In this document: in pieces, positions 22,545 to 35,600 of the stretch
How the letters are laid out: each line of letters starts with the position of its first letter
Position numbering within the stretch: the stretch's first letter is position 1
Assembly: GCF_958979055.1 (NCBI RefSeq)
Contig: NC_084891.1
Location: 635,001-699,000 of the forward strand
DNA: 64,000 bases
From: Alnus glutinosa
Lineage: Eukaryota; Streptophyta; Magnoliopsida; Fagales; Betulaceae
Direction of reading: 5' to 3'
The notes under the pieces: generated by a model
What the model was told of the DNA's origin: nothing
Seen by the model: the letters and a program-made list of their open reading frames with translations, nothing else
Databases searched by the model: none
Program-made: the position numbers and the translations under genes

Positions 22545-22900
22545 CCTTTTACTAGTTTAGTTATAAAAGAATCCTAATTATCTTTAGTTTAAAAATATAA
22601 AAATATTAAAAACTAAATTTACAGCCCCATCAATTCGTCAAAACCCACGTACTGGCCAAACGATCAGTGGGCTTCTCTTATAAATTTTCCCTTCTAAAAC
22701 CCATACCAAGTTACAAGGCCATTACTATTCACTCTGATAAATGTTAAAAACTAGAGTGAACAAGCACGGGAAAAGACTATTATGCCCCCTACAACTGTGA
22801 AATTGACATAAATCCGATAGGTCAAAATATTAAACATCTTCTAGGTTTATCTAAGAATTATCAAAATTTTCAAAATTTGAAAATGTTGAATAAAATATGA
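22190..22900. repeat. Dispersed repeat unit, copy 2
   Basis: Direct copy of 20590-21330, about 1.6 kb apart. It carries an extremely long T run (about 50 T at 22495-22544) where copy 1 has a short mixed T tract. Confidence 0.65.
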
Positions 22901-22946
22901 TTTATTTTTGAAAAAAAGTAGAATATTATTCCGAATATTATTCGAA

Positions 22947-23290
22947 ATCTACAATATTATTCTGAATATTATTCGTTGTGGCTTTTCTTACTTTTCTCCA
23001 ACCTTTTTGGGCTTGTCTGCAACAAAGGTAACTACGTCTATGTTTTGATATTTATGGGAAAAGCCAATTCCACTTTGTAATTCAATAAATATGTTTTGAT
23101 AATTATAGAATGAGCTACCATTCTATAAATATGAAAACATATTTATTGAATTACAAAGTGGAATCGGCTTTTCCCATAAATATAAAAACATAGACGTAGT
23201 TACCTTTGTTGTAGACAAGCCCAAAAAGGTTGGAAGAAAGTGACAGAAACCACAGCGAATAATATTCGGAATAATATTGTAAACAAGCCC
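22947..23290. mobile_element. Long palindromic MITE, copy 2
   Basis: Same element as 20189-20537, with arms meeting near 23112 (agaatgagctaccattct). It is followed by the same linker (gacggagagatactacttat) that precedes copy 1, but in reverse order. The pair with its linkers is therefore inverted around the 20.5-22.9 kb block. Confidence 0.75.
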
Positions 23291-23332
23291 AAAAAAGACG
23301 GAGAGATACTACTTATTTAAAATGAGTTGTAA

Positions 23333-23613
23333 CGTTTGGGTGTTGAATCCGAATATTATTCAAATTTACTGTGCGAATTATGATATTCGACTTTGTGAGA
23401 TAAAATTTGAAAAAAATTTAAAATGTTGAATAAAATATGATTAATTTTGAAAAAAGTAGAATACGAATCATATTCGGAATAACATTCTACTTTTTTCAAA
23501 ATTAATCATATTTTATTCAACATTTTAAATTTTTTTCAAATTTTATCTCACAAAGTCAAATCTCGTAATTCGCACAGTGAATTTGAATAATATTCGGATT
23601 CAACACCCAAACG
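23333..23613. mobile_element. Palindromic MITE, second family
   Basis: A 281-bp element with ends cgtttgggtgttgaatccg and its exact inverse, and two arms of about 135 bp that mirror each other through ttgactttgtgagataaaat. A half copy is at 20003-20152, and further fragments occur at 21520-21670 and 21970-22120. Confidence 0.75.
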
Positions 23614-23636
23614 GACTATTTGTACATCAAATGAGT

Positions 23637-25740
23637 TGTTAGAAATAATTCTACTCCAAGTCGAATTGGTGTAGTAGTCTAAATCTGAGTCCAATAAAGA
23701 CTCGTTGAAGAATCTGATCAATAGTCAAACTCCTAGTTGAATAGATATAAAACTCTCAGAACAAATCAAACTCCAGACACTCTTAGGTTAAGTGGAAATT
23801 GTAAACCTAATCCAGGTTTAACTCCACATCTTTGCCTATAAATAGGCTCATACCCTAGGTATAAACGATAGACTGATTATTTTATGCATTAAACATACTT
23901 TTATCTAAAAAGCTAATTTAGGCATCAGAGCGAAACTCTCGAAATGGTCTCTTAATTTTAGTTGCTTTGCAGTGATCGTGGGAACGTGAAGAACATTGAA
24001 GAACGCGTCGTTTACACCGTACCGAAAATTGTCCTAACAGTTTGACGCTGTCTGTGGGAACAATTATTTGTTTCACTTAAAAAAATATAAAAAATATATA
24101 TATATAAAAAAAAATAAAAAATAAAATAAAAAAATAAAAAAAATAAAAGAAAAGAAGAAGAAGAAGAAGAAGAAGAAGAAGAAATTCGTCATGGTTATGA
24201 ACACGTATTCAAAAGATGTTAGAAGAACTGGACTACTCAAGATGATTCAGGGACTTGGAACGAACCCCATGCACAGTTAAGTCGGTGCTGGTCTTCATCG
24301 AGTATGCAAGATTAGTTTACGTTCTTCCCTTCATCGTTGTTAGTAGCAGTTTGTTGTCTTATTCTATGACTTTCCATTCAAATACATGCCTTCCATAATT
24401 CTAAGGATTGTAAAAATTTATGACTATTGGTTTTACAAGAAAAAAACAAAAGTTTGAATGAGATAAGTATTATATCTTAAATGCTTTATTATAGGAAGCC
24501 AAAACTTAGTCTCTTATTAGACTAGTGCTGGAAGATTTTGTCAAGATAAATAATAAATAAAACTACTTACTTTTATTAACATTATAGTTTATAGGCTTTC
24601 ATAACTGTTAAGTGTAAAGAACAAGAAAAGAGAGAAAACCTTAATGCAAATCCAGGGAGATAACCCCGCAGAAAAAACAAGGATGAGAGAAAACTCGATC
24701 TAAGGCAAATCCAGGGAGACAACCTTGCAGAGAAAACAAGGCAGGGAGACAACCCTATTAAAAACAATCAAACCAAAGCCAAGCCTAGAGATAGGGAAAA
24801 AACTCTAAGATAAATCAAGGAAAACAACCCTGTAGAGAAAAAAATAAAGGGAGAAAACCTTAAGGCAAATTTAGGGAGACAATTCTGTAGAGAAAATAAG
24901 AAAGGGAGAAACCTTAAGGCAAATTCAGGGAGACAACCTTGTAGAGAAAACGATAAAGGGAAAAAACCCTAAGGCAAATTCAAGGAGACAACCCTATAGA
25001 GAAAACAAGAAATGGAGAAAACCCTAAGGCAAATTCAGAGAGACAACCCTACAGAGAAAACAATGAAGGGAGACGACTCTCGGTTTTCAGGTTTTGGGTT
25101 TACAAGTTTGCATGTTTTCAAGAGGCATGAGACTATCCTCAGAGGTAGAGAGAAAACCCTAAAGAAAAACAAGAAGGTATAGGGATCGAATTTATCCCTC
25201 AATTTTCAGGTTACAAATTTACAGGTACAAGGGAGCTACCCTAGAGACAAGAAGACAATTACCGTGTAGAGAAAACAAGACAGGAAGAAAACCCTTAGTT
25301 TTTCTGGATTTCTTGAGACATAAAATTCTCATTATCCGAACATGCCTCGGATAAGGGAATTGGGATTAGGGGTAACTGTTGGGAATAATCCTAATCCAAG
25401 TCGAATTTGGGTAGTAGTCCTAATCCAAGTCCAATAAGGACTCTTTGAAGAATCTAATCAACAGTCCAACTCCAAATTGAATGTGGATGGGACTTTCAGA
25501 ACAAATCAAATTCAAGGCACTCATAGTTTAAATAGGAATATTAAACCTAATTCATATTTAACTTTACCTCTTTGCATATAAATAGGCTTATAACTCAAGT
25601 ATAAACAACAAACTGCTTATTTTATGCATTTAACATATTTTTCTTTTAGAAGATAATTATTTAGGTATCAGAGCGAGACCCCTAGAAGGGTCTCTTAATT
25701 TTATTTGTTTTATAGTGATCGTGGGAGATCCAAACAATAT
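23637..25740 (+). mobile_element. Small non-autonomous LTR retrotransposon
   Basis: The left LTR (23637-24039) starts tgttagaaataattc and ends gtcctaaca. It is followed at once by a primer-binding-like phrase (gtttgacgctgtctgtggga). The right LTR starts at 25377 (tgttgggaataatcc), preceded by a purine-rich tract (gggattaggggtaac). It matches the left LTR, including the promoter-like block tgcctataaataggctcata, but its last 60 or so bases have diverged or been replaced. The 1.3-kb interior has no gag or pol and contains a minisatellite. It resembles TRIM/LARD-type elements. Confidence 0.75.
24590..25090. repeat. Degenerate minisatellite inside the LTR element
   Basis: About eight imperfect units of roughly 55-65 bp carry ccctaaggcaaattcaggga and gacaaccctgtagagaaaac phrases. 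They are noncoding and purine-rich on the plus strand. Confidence 0.75.
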
Positions 25741-26537
25741 TACAGTCATGTCACAATTATAAGGCCTATTGCAATGCATATGCTTACAGGCCAATTCAAT
25801 AGGTGTGCAAATTTATATGCTGTCAAATGTACCGGGTGTACACTCGATCGATGTACACCCAGTTGATGTTATCAAATTGTTGAAATTATTGATCATAAAG
25901 AGGTATTCTTCTAAATTTGGTGTAATAGTCGAGTTAAAGAATAAATATAGTGGGGGAAGGATAACCACTTACATGGATTTTGTAGTTAAATATTTTTGGG
26001 TGAAATTAATTCACTTAAATAACTAAACTCTCTTTTGGGATGGGCTTCTTTTAAAACTAATTAAAGATAATTAAATATTTTAAAATAAAAGATAATTAGG
26101 ATTATATTTTTTATAACTAAACTAGCTAGTAAAAGGAAAAGAAAAAAGAAAAAGAAAGGTAAAACAAATTTGATTCTTTTTTAACTAAATTGGTAAAAGT
26201 AAATAGTCAGGATAGTGAGAACATTGAGAAGCTGGTGGGATTGCATATAAAAGAAATTAGTGGGTTGTTTAAGCTAGCTTCGTTTTTTTTTTTTTAGAAA
26301 GAAGCTGAAGGAAACATCTTAACCTTATAAATAGAAAGTGGGCACATTTATATGTTTGGGTTTAGAGGGAATATGATTGAATGTGATGTGAGAGTAGTTG
26401 GCATCAGGTTAGCATACATAGCTAGCTAGCTCTTTGAAAGTAAAAATTGAAAGACAGAATAATAATGCTGCAAAAAGAAAAAGTTAAACCATTACGTAAG
26501 TCATTTGTCCTTGTGCGAGCTCCTAAAGCATTAGGTC

Positions 26538-26575
<38 letters not shown>

Positions 26576-27478
26576 GTTTAAAAATGCCATAAAAAATTGA
26601 AAATTTCTTCTAAATTTTTTGTACTTTTATAAATTGAATCTCCCAAAGTTTTTATTTATTCATTTTTTACTTAATTTTGTTCCTCGTTGCCCCAAAAAAT
26701 CTAGTTCCGCCTAGGATAAGGAATAGGCAAGTCACATGCATAAAGTTAATGTATTTATTGAATTACAAAGTGGAATCGGTTTTTCCCATAAATATCAAAA
26801 TATAGACGTAATTATCTTTTGTTGTAGACCAACCCAAAAAAGTAGGATGAAAGTCAAAAAAACACAACGACATGAACATGAATGTGAATCGATCCCTTTA
26901 TCTCTCTGTCTTACTTAAGCAGCCCCTTCTACGCATTTTTTTTAAATAAATAATAATAAATAAAAAAATCGGACAGATGTAACATTTTTAAAATGTAATG
27001 TGTTATTTTAAAAATATTTTAAAATGTACGTATTTAACAACAACCAACAAGACGTATTACATTCAATCTATACTACTAATAAAGTCTATGTCAATATATA
27101 GAATAACAAAAATTAGCAAGGTAGAAGAGATAAATGAAAGCATAACCAAACGGTATACAACAAAACCATCTATGTATGAAATTTAAATTAAAATACTCTA
27201 AATTTAGAGTTCAAACATTGTCTTGGTTATTCAGCTTTCATTTTTAATGAAATATTTCATGTGTTAGTCTTACTTATTGAGAGAGAGTATTATATATAAA
27301 TTAAATATTAATTAAAGAAATTATAAGAAAAAAAAAAACATGTATATTATCATAGATATGACGTACAGTTTTTTGATCACAGGAAAATAAATGACAGGAT
27401 GTTTATAATAAAGCATCGCAAATATGAGAAAATGTAACCATCTTAGACCCTTGGAGATTCCGAGTACCTATTCAGTAC

Positions 27479-27510
<32 letters not shown>

Positions 27511-27590
27511 TGTAAAAGTATTTCGGTTGTTTGATTTTTCTTTTTTTAAATATTTAATTTTTTCTTGCTAGATGCGCTACTGTATAGCAC
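25741..27590. other. Intergenic DNA, repeat fragments only
   Basis: Holds a diverged inverted piece of the 20590-21330 unit near 26,040-26,160, a (TA)n run at about 26,541-26,571, a half copy of the palindromic MITE at about 26,752-26,850 (ttattgaattacaaagtgga) and another TA run at 27,490-27,510. Short ORFs (for example 25769-26026) show no domain. Confidence 0.5.
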
Positions 27591-27629
27591 GAGTCTGCGA
27601 TGCTTTTTTAATCGTAATTAATCTCAATC

Positions 27630-28790
27630 TTCCAAAATAGAAAAAAAGCAAATGCGCGCCTTTGTAAAGTCATTTGCTTGAATGTACTCCAACTTAGGTA
27701 ACACGTACATGCAGGGACCACAAGTCTTTCATGGGTGAAGTTGAGAGTTCATTTGGACAATTACAACTAAGATGGGTCATCATGGCTGATGTGTCGGCCA
27801 TTTTTTCTGTAATGACATCCTATTAACGCACTTTCTGCCATAATTATTAACAAAAATCATGCGGATTTTATGTCTTTATGAAGAATTAATTGCTATACAA
27901 ATAAGAAGAGTGAGAGGGACATTCCTCAATTTGAATCTTAAACAATTTTTTTTTTTTGGTAAATGAAATCGATTGGTGGTTTTAACATACAGATTTATAC
28001 CAAAGTTTGGCTCATTAAGTTTAGTAGATGGCTTCAAGATGCACCACTTCCGCTCCACGTGTAGTGCCCCATATTTTAATACATAAAACATGACGTATTA
28101 AATTAGAATTTAAGACCAAATATTAAGGTAAAAGAATATAAATGAACATTGATAGGAATAAATAGCTCTAAATTGGTTAAGTAAGATTATATATTGCGCC
28201 CTAGGCTATAAATCGAAGGGAATGAACTAATCTGGCACGATGGCGATCGATCGCCAAGACCGACGATCAATCGACACCCCCCACTATCTTTATTCTTTAA
28301 CTGGACTATTACACCAGATTTAGAAGAATACCATGCAATTTATCTGCATCAATAATTTGATAACATGCATGGAGCTAGATCTATTTATAAATAATCAGTA
28401 TGTTGAAAAAATTGATCTATGAGAACCCTTTACTCACACCTAAACCATGAATATATTCAAGCAGATAAATTTTGATCAGAAATGTTTCTCCGCATTATAA
28501 TAGATATATATAGCAATTCCTTTTAAACAATTTTTTTTTTTTTTTTGGTTTTAGAAAAATTATAGTTATTCCGATAGAACTTCATTGTTAAATGCTTCAT
28601 ACATGTAAAATAGTACCGGAAAATGTCCTAAACTCCTCACCCTTTATTTCTTATTTAGCGGCCAAGATAAGTTTAACAGAATCTCTAGTACTTGAGAGAA
28701 TGAGATGGTTCGATAACTTTAACCGCAGTACTCCTGAGGGAGGGAGAGAGTCTCTTTTGAACTTAAACCCCACACCACTAGATTAAAGCC
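27630..28790. repeat. Rearranged mosaic copy of the glucanase/defensin locus
   Basis: Short blocks from the locus at 8.6-11.7 kb appear in scrambled form. The part 27635-27715 is an inverted relative of 8995-9065 (caaatgactttacaaaggca). The part 27858-27990 resembles the defensin-like promoter flank. A glucanase exon piece lies at 28000-28057, and 28556-28660 recalls the glucanase 3' flank. No complete gene is present. Confidence 0.55.
28000..28057 (-). pseudogene. 58-bp fragment of the glucanase X8 domain
   Basis: Minus-strand translation reads [19 protein letters not shown], almost identical in DNA and protein to the start of the X8 domain of the gene at 9728-11301 ([19 protein letters not shown]). 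The match is confined to this exon piece. It is joined on both sides to unrelated or promoter-flank DNA, so it is a relic of rearrangement and not a gene. Confidence 0.85.
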
Positions 28791-28799
28791 CATCACTCT

Positions 28800-29350
28800 G
28801 ATAATTGCAGAAAGTTGCATGCAGTCCACATGCACGCTCCTCAAAAGTAAGAACTTAGAACGACCTTTGCCTTTTTCTTCTTTTAACGGATAAGATGTTA
28901 CCATATTATACATATATAAACCACTAAAATTAAACGGCCCACTTTCCTCTCCAGCTTCATGGTCCCGAGTCTTTTCTTTTACCAGTTTAGTTAAAAGAGT
29001 CAAAGTTATTTCAGCTTTCTTTTTTTTTTTTCTTTTTTTTTTTCCTTTTACTAGTTTAGTTATAAAAGAATCCTAATTATCTTTAGTTTAAAAATATAAA
29101 AATAATAAAAACTAAATTTATATCCCCATCATTTCATCAAAACCAACGTACTGGCCAAACGATATGTGGGCTTCTCTTCCTCTCTTCTAAATTTTCCCCT
29201 CTAAAACCCAAACCAAGCAACAAGGCCATCACTATTCACTCTGATAAATGTAAAAAACTAGAGTGAACAAGCACGTGAAAAGACTATTATTTCCCCCTAC
29301 AACTTTGAAATTGACATAAATCCGACAGGTTATCTAAGAATTTTCAATAT
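28800..29350. repeat. Dispersed repeat unit, copy 3
   Basis: Third copy of the 20590-21330 unit, trimmed on the left. Shared phrases include ggataagatgttaccatatt, gatcagtgggcttctctt-like text and agtgaacaagcacgtgaaaa. It lies next to the 3' end of the RanBPM-like gene. Confidence 0.65.
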
Positions 29351-29600
29351 TGGAACCACCACTCAATTCAATTAAACTTTTTGGTTCAAGCTATAAAGTT
29401 GGTGAGGTTACAAGCTTCTATAGGTGTATGTAGAGAACATCCCATTCTTCCCGTGGACTGCGTATCAGCTAGGTATCATGGGGAGCCTCTATATACAGTA
29501 TAACCATACCCTAAAACCATTCTGATCACTTGCAACAGTTTGAGTAAAGGTAAACTGGCTATTAACAAGGGGACGATGGAAGCAGTGGTTAGTATATGAC

Positions 29601-32600
29601 CTAGCGTTTGGAATTCTTACCCATGTTGAGTTCTCTGTGCAGACCGAAAGCTTCACCTTGATCCCCATTTAAGGACCTTCTCTCCAAGCAGCAAGCAGTA
29701 AGCTGCCTGAGTAACCTCTCAAGACATGATTGCAAGAAACCATGTGAGTCTTTCAAGTTGGGATTTGTTGACAAGATCATGGCGTTCACTGTGTCAGCCA
29801 CAACTTCTCGCTGTGACTCTTCAAGCAGATATCCAACCGATGACTCCCGTGGCTGTTCATATGCCAACAAGGCAACGCAGTCCTAGAGATAGAGAGAGAC
29901 TTACAATTATTATTAAGCTTAAAATTACCAAAAAAAAGTAAGGATCATTAATTCTGTTTAGGAGCCAAATATGCATCTCTAAGTGTAACTTTGCCCCAAC
30001 TAGCCTAAGCAAGCTATAAAGCCATTTGACCCCAAGAGGTAGCTCAATCGGTACAAGGTTATGAAAAAGCCATTTGGCAACTCCATGGGGTTATGGAAAA
30101 AAGTCATCATTTGTTAGTATTTCCCACATGCAACGGACTTTATTATGCTTGGCAAATAATTTTCCAGTACCTGTACAAAATCTTCAAACCCAGCCAGCCC
30201 AAAAAACTTAGCCAATTCAATCCTTCCATACTTCACAGCTTCCTCCAGTGCCCCAACCTATACATCAGGGAGAGGTGTTCAAACTATAAAAAAACCAGTC
30301 GATTAATTAAGTACATGGTCATGACTCTGTAGGTTCCGAAACTAGCATTGTTTGTGACAAGTCCAACAATTAAGGGTTTTCAACCAAACCTAAAAGAAGT
30401 CAGAGGATATAAGAACTAATCAATCAGATAAAGCAAAAAGAAAGGTGAGAACACATGCACATTGCAGTTTGCACAGAACACAGATCCATATCTATGTTCA
30501 TGTTCATTGTCCATAGTTTAAATAATACCAGTGGACTTCAAATGGTAACTTGCATTGATTTCTGTCAAATAAACAAAAAACTTCTTAAATGGAAGAAGCT
30601 TGGATTTGTGCAAAGCCACTAGTAAGCAAAATAAATAGGGCAAAGAAGAGAACATACACGAACCAATTCAATGAACTTCTGACAGTGAAGAAGAAAGCAG
30701 GTAGCTGACTTATCATCCTGCAGAAAACACAACCGGTTGTCATGGCCTGGATTAGTAAAGTTGTTCCAAAGAAGGATAATCATTTGACAAAAGGGTGAAA
30801 GTAAATATGAATACAAAAACATATATAGATATCGAAACCTGCATTGCAATCAGTGCTTAGCACTAGAATCATTTCTTTCATTTTCTACCACAAGAAACAA
30901 GTGCAACCAATATGCAGAATAAGAAATATCATGCTATCAGAAGATCGGGAAAAAAAAAATCAGAATGCAAAAACATGGTCTTCAATTTATCATTCATCTA
31001 GTCACAACCTGCAGGTATGGGAAAGTACTCTAACCCTGCTGAAGTTCTCAATCTGCATTTTTGTCGCAACAAAATTCTGAAATTGCCCCTTTTTTAGTAT
31101 CGTAAGAATTTTTATTAAAAGGTCAATTAAGTAATTTGATTATGAAATGACATCTGTATATTTCCTTTCCTTAGTTTCCTTCCCTCATCCTACTTTCCCA
31201 TGCTCCCTTTTTCTCTTTCTTTTTCTTTTGGCACAGACAATGTATCTGGCTTGCTATAGCTGTTAAAAGTAACCGGTACATCAAAGCCTCAACCACCCTT
31301 TCCCCTTCCTGAGGAAGGAACACATGGTGGACAAAAAGAAAAAAGACAAAAAAAAAGAAAAAAGGGTTAAATATACAAGCACCACTTGGTCAAACTGCAT
31401 CTCCAACCTGAGCAGAAACCACAAGGCATTGGAAGTATGGGCTGCATGCATGATATCATGGACATGAAGCCAATCTATATAATATTCCAAGCGTAGGGAT
31501 GCACCTGAGGAAGGAGTTTGTGACTGAGCAATCCAAACCTGACAACCTGCTCAGTATGTCATCCTAACCTACCCAGTTTCCATAAAGCATTTCAGAACCC
31601 AATTTTATATGTTCCAAACCCATCCACAGAAGTGTCCAACTGTCTCCGAATAACCTCAATTACAACATAGGTGAACTGGAAGTATATCATATATCTTAGA
31701 AAAAACCATTATGACAAAATGTTTTAAGGGGAAAAGTAAAAATAATTTCCCCAGCAAGAAAAGTGCTAAAAAATACTATAATAGGACCACTAGGTCTTAC
31801 TTTTCAAAAACTTTTTCTATGAAAGTTCAACAGTCTACTGAAGTGGTTAGTACCACTTCTGTTCTTTATTAACTATTTCAGTGTCTATTCCACACTCACT
31901 TATAATATCTCAAACAACATATTACACATTTTCAAAAAAAAAATCAAATTTAGAATATAACATTACACCACCAGCTTTTTGAGAAGTGATAATTTATTGA
32001 AAAGAAAACATTTTTTTGATAAGTAACGTAAAATTTTATTATTAAAGCCTAATGCGCCCCTAAGTACACAGGTTGTATACATAGAGAGGTCCCACAAGCC
32101 CAAAGCCCAAGCAACAACAAAAACACCCACAACCCAAACAACCCATCAAGCCCACAACCCCATAACGCCAAGCCCAAAACCCTCAAAGGCTAACAAGCAT
32201 GAGCCTTGCCTTTCCCACGCCTTGATAATGCTCCCTTCGCAGCATATTATTGAAAAGAAAACATGCAAAGCCTTCGTACAATATTACATGACCAACAAAT
32301 CATAATTAAAATACATAAATAAATCTGAAAGGAAATTGAAATCAACATAGAAAAATTTCGACCGAGTCATAGTTTCAATCTTCCAATAAATATATATTCC
32401 TTTTGTGTCTGTTAAGTTTATTTCAATTGCTGATATTTTATAAGTAAAAATTAAAATTTGTTGCGTTATGTTTTGCAATCAACAATAACTTTAGAATTAT
32501 TCTTTTATGAATTTAATTAAAATTAAATTTCAATACAAAAAGAACTATTTAAAAAGGCATTGCACTTGGTTAAAATACTAAAGAACGAGTGCAAATGGAC

Positions 32601-35600
32601 ATTTTCTAGAGGAAATTGTAAAAATAGCATCAATGAGTTGTTAGAGACTTGAACTTCTATGGAAAAAGTATTTGAAAAAAAAGATTGCCTTAGGCTGTCT
32701 TTGAAATGGAGAAGTAAGCTTTAGTTGCACTTTTGCAAATAGCCAAAAACAAGAAACATGTAGAAAATTATGGAGAAAAGCAAGTCAGGTTTCATGCTTC
32801 CAATTCAAGCCCCATTAAAAGAATTCAATGCCAAGGGGACTGCACCCAGAAAACCTCCCCATTCTAATATATGGCTGAAAAACTGACGAGAGCACATTGA
32901 AAATTCAAAGATAGTTGGAACAGAAAAAAAGGACAAGATTAAAGCAGTGAAGCAATTAAATGCTTTATAAAATGGTGATCATATCTAAGCATGATAACAA
33001 TCATCATCAATGACATATTCTTGGAGAAATGGAAAGCCTGGCCTGGGCGAGGAGTGGGGGTGTTTTTAAAAAAAGAGGTAGGGAGTACTAGGAATGCATG
33101 GATAAGTAACCTAAGTGATATACATGCCTTGTGGATGAGTATTGAACAAAATTTCTTGCATGTTAACAACATAAAACTTCTGAATATCAGAGTTTGCATG
33201 GCAGTATGCTAATATTAACAAGAATCAATATGAATATCAAAACTACACAGAAATTTGAGTCCACCTGAACAATCTGGGGATACCAGTCACGAAGTTTACC
33301 CAGTGCAGCATCAATCTCCCCTCTCTTTATTAGCTTCATGCCCAGAAAAAATAGGTCAGCCAAACCAATAATATTTGCAAAATTGAGACAGTTCAACTAA
33401 AATAAAAGCAAAAACACCAGAGCTAGAAAACAAAGCAGCATCAAGATAATAGCAAAAATCCGTCATTTTAAATCTGAAATAAAATGGTCAGATGAACTGG
33501 AGTTCACAAATCCTGGAAAGAAATAGCAATCCCCAAAAGCATGTGATTACTGGATAATGTTTTAATGTAATAAACTGCAAGCCCATTCTATTGATTTTGG
33601 TAATGAGAACTTGAAACCCAGGTACCTCACCAACAACCCAACACACATTTTTGGTGAAGCTCTCATAGAAAACACCAATTCATGCAAGTAACACACACAC
33701 ACACACACACACGATGTGGGACTAACACGGCTTGTCCTGATCTTTCTTATAAACTAACCCATTTTGTCCTGATCACACAGTTCTTATAAACTTCATTATA
33801 TATGTGCCCTCACAACCTTTGGCTTGGGCCATATCTTCTTTATTGGTACACAGGGAGTATACAAGGAAACACTTAGAAAGAGAACAGCAAGCTTTATCAT
33901 ACAAAACTTCTCTTAATTAATTGTGTTATTTATATGAAAAGAAGTGTCTAATTCATACTATGTTATCTCTCATGTAAAACACATTTAATTATTTAAAAGC
34001 CTAAACTGGTATTCCACCATTGCATGTGAGAATGGATAAGATCCTATCACCCCTCAAACAATGCACTCATATAAATATTCATGTATATCAAAATTTTAGT
34101 GTAATCATCATATAACAATCATATGTTAGACAAGAACAATGCACCGATATGACTGATTCCTCTACCAAAATCCCATATGGACATAGCCATTGTCTAAAAT
34201 TATACCTGTCGAAGAGTCTTTCTCTGGTTCAATGCATATGTGATATCCTGCTCACTAAAGCCATTCTCTTGAGCCATATAGACAGGAGGCATGGTAGTTT
34301 TACTAGCCATATCAAACGAATTTAGAGTATCTTCATAGCCATAATGTAGTAAGTAGGAGCGAACAATTCTGTTTCAAATAAAAATAAATGAGTAATTAAA
34401 GAATGGCAGATGTAGACAAAATTACAGTAAGATGACTTCTCAGAACATAAAATGAGTGTCCCTAACACATAGTTCTCAGCAATAAACAATCTCAACAGTA
34501 TTGCATTGAGCAGGATAATGGCAAGAAAAATGAGAAGTTGATGGCCAACACTTTACAATCAACTGTTAGGTAGACTGGAATGGGTTGGATCACATTTACC
34601 AGGACCTTAAACGCAACAAGCTGCTATTCCTCCAATGATCGCATTTGTTAAATTTGGAATCCAAACTCTATCTGAAGAACATTTAGGATTTGAACCCGCA
34701 TTGTCTGGATTTGGTCTCCAAACATTACATGTATCAATCATTAAGCATTTGAGGGAAAAGGAGGATTCAAAAGTAAGATAAATTTCTAGCTCTTTCAGCA
34801 CAAATCAGACCATTCCCTACACATGTATCATAAGAACCCAAAAGGTTTCCATGAAAGCAGATAATGTCTTGGTTTAATTTGATGTGAACATACCCATAAC
34901 TGACATTTGGCAGCAAAGATATCTTCTCAATAGTCGTTTGTTGCTTCATCCTCTCTTGTTTCTCAAAATCCTAATAAAATGATATGAATAGAAAAGCAAA
35001 AATTAATAACATCAACAATTAAAAGAAATAGTATTGAGTGATTTTCAGGAATTCAAAGACTGAAAGCATGATATAAATTTTTTTATCTATCGTCTTAATT
35101 CCGATTCACAAAACTCCTAATTCAATTAGTTGCATTCATCTTACAGAAATAACCCTACATGGCTTTGAAATCCTTCACAAGATTAAATAAAAAAAATATT
35201 TTTCAAATAATAATAAGAAGAAGAAGAAGAAGAAGTAAAGGAAAACAATGAGTCAATATTAGTAGAGATGTTATTTTGCATTTCTTGTCCAATCCTTTTC
35301 CCTAAAGAGGGATGGCACCCTTTTGATTTTTATGTAAATAACAATGATTTCATTCTCTCCTTCCCAAAGCTGTTGCCCTCTAACAGAACACAAAAAACAC
35401 CTCTTTACTGTACAGCATTTCAACCGTGCTCTTCTTGGTGAGCTTCTATTGATATTAATAGTGTATACAGTATAGTTTTTTTTTTTTTATAAGTAAAAGT
35501 TTATTGAAATGAGTATAGTATGTTAACTATGACTGTCTTACATTTGAATATTTGAATCTCCTCTTATCTCTCTCTTTATCACCGCACGCTGAATATTATA

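Noticed and set aside
24590..25090. Repeated units considered as a CRISPR array
   Set aside because: Units are degenerate, contiguous and lack spacers; plant nuclear context and flanking LTRs make it a minisatellite.
25769..26026. 85-codon plus-strand frame
   Set aside because: No domain, atypical composition, and it starts in the degraded right LTR region; likely chance.
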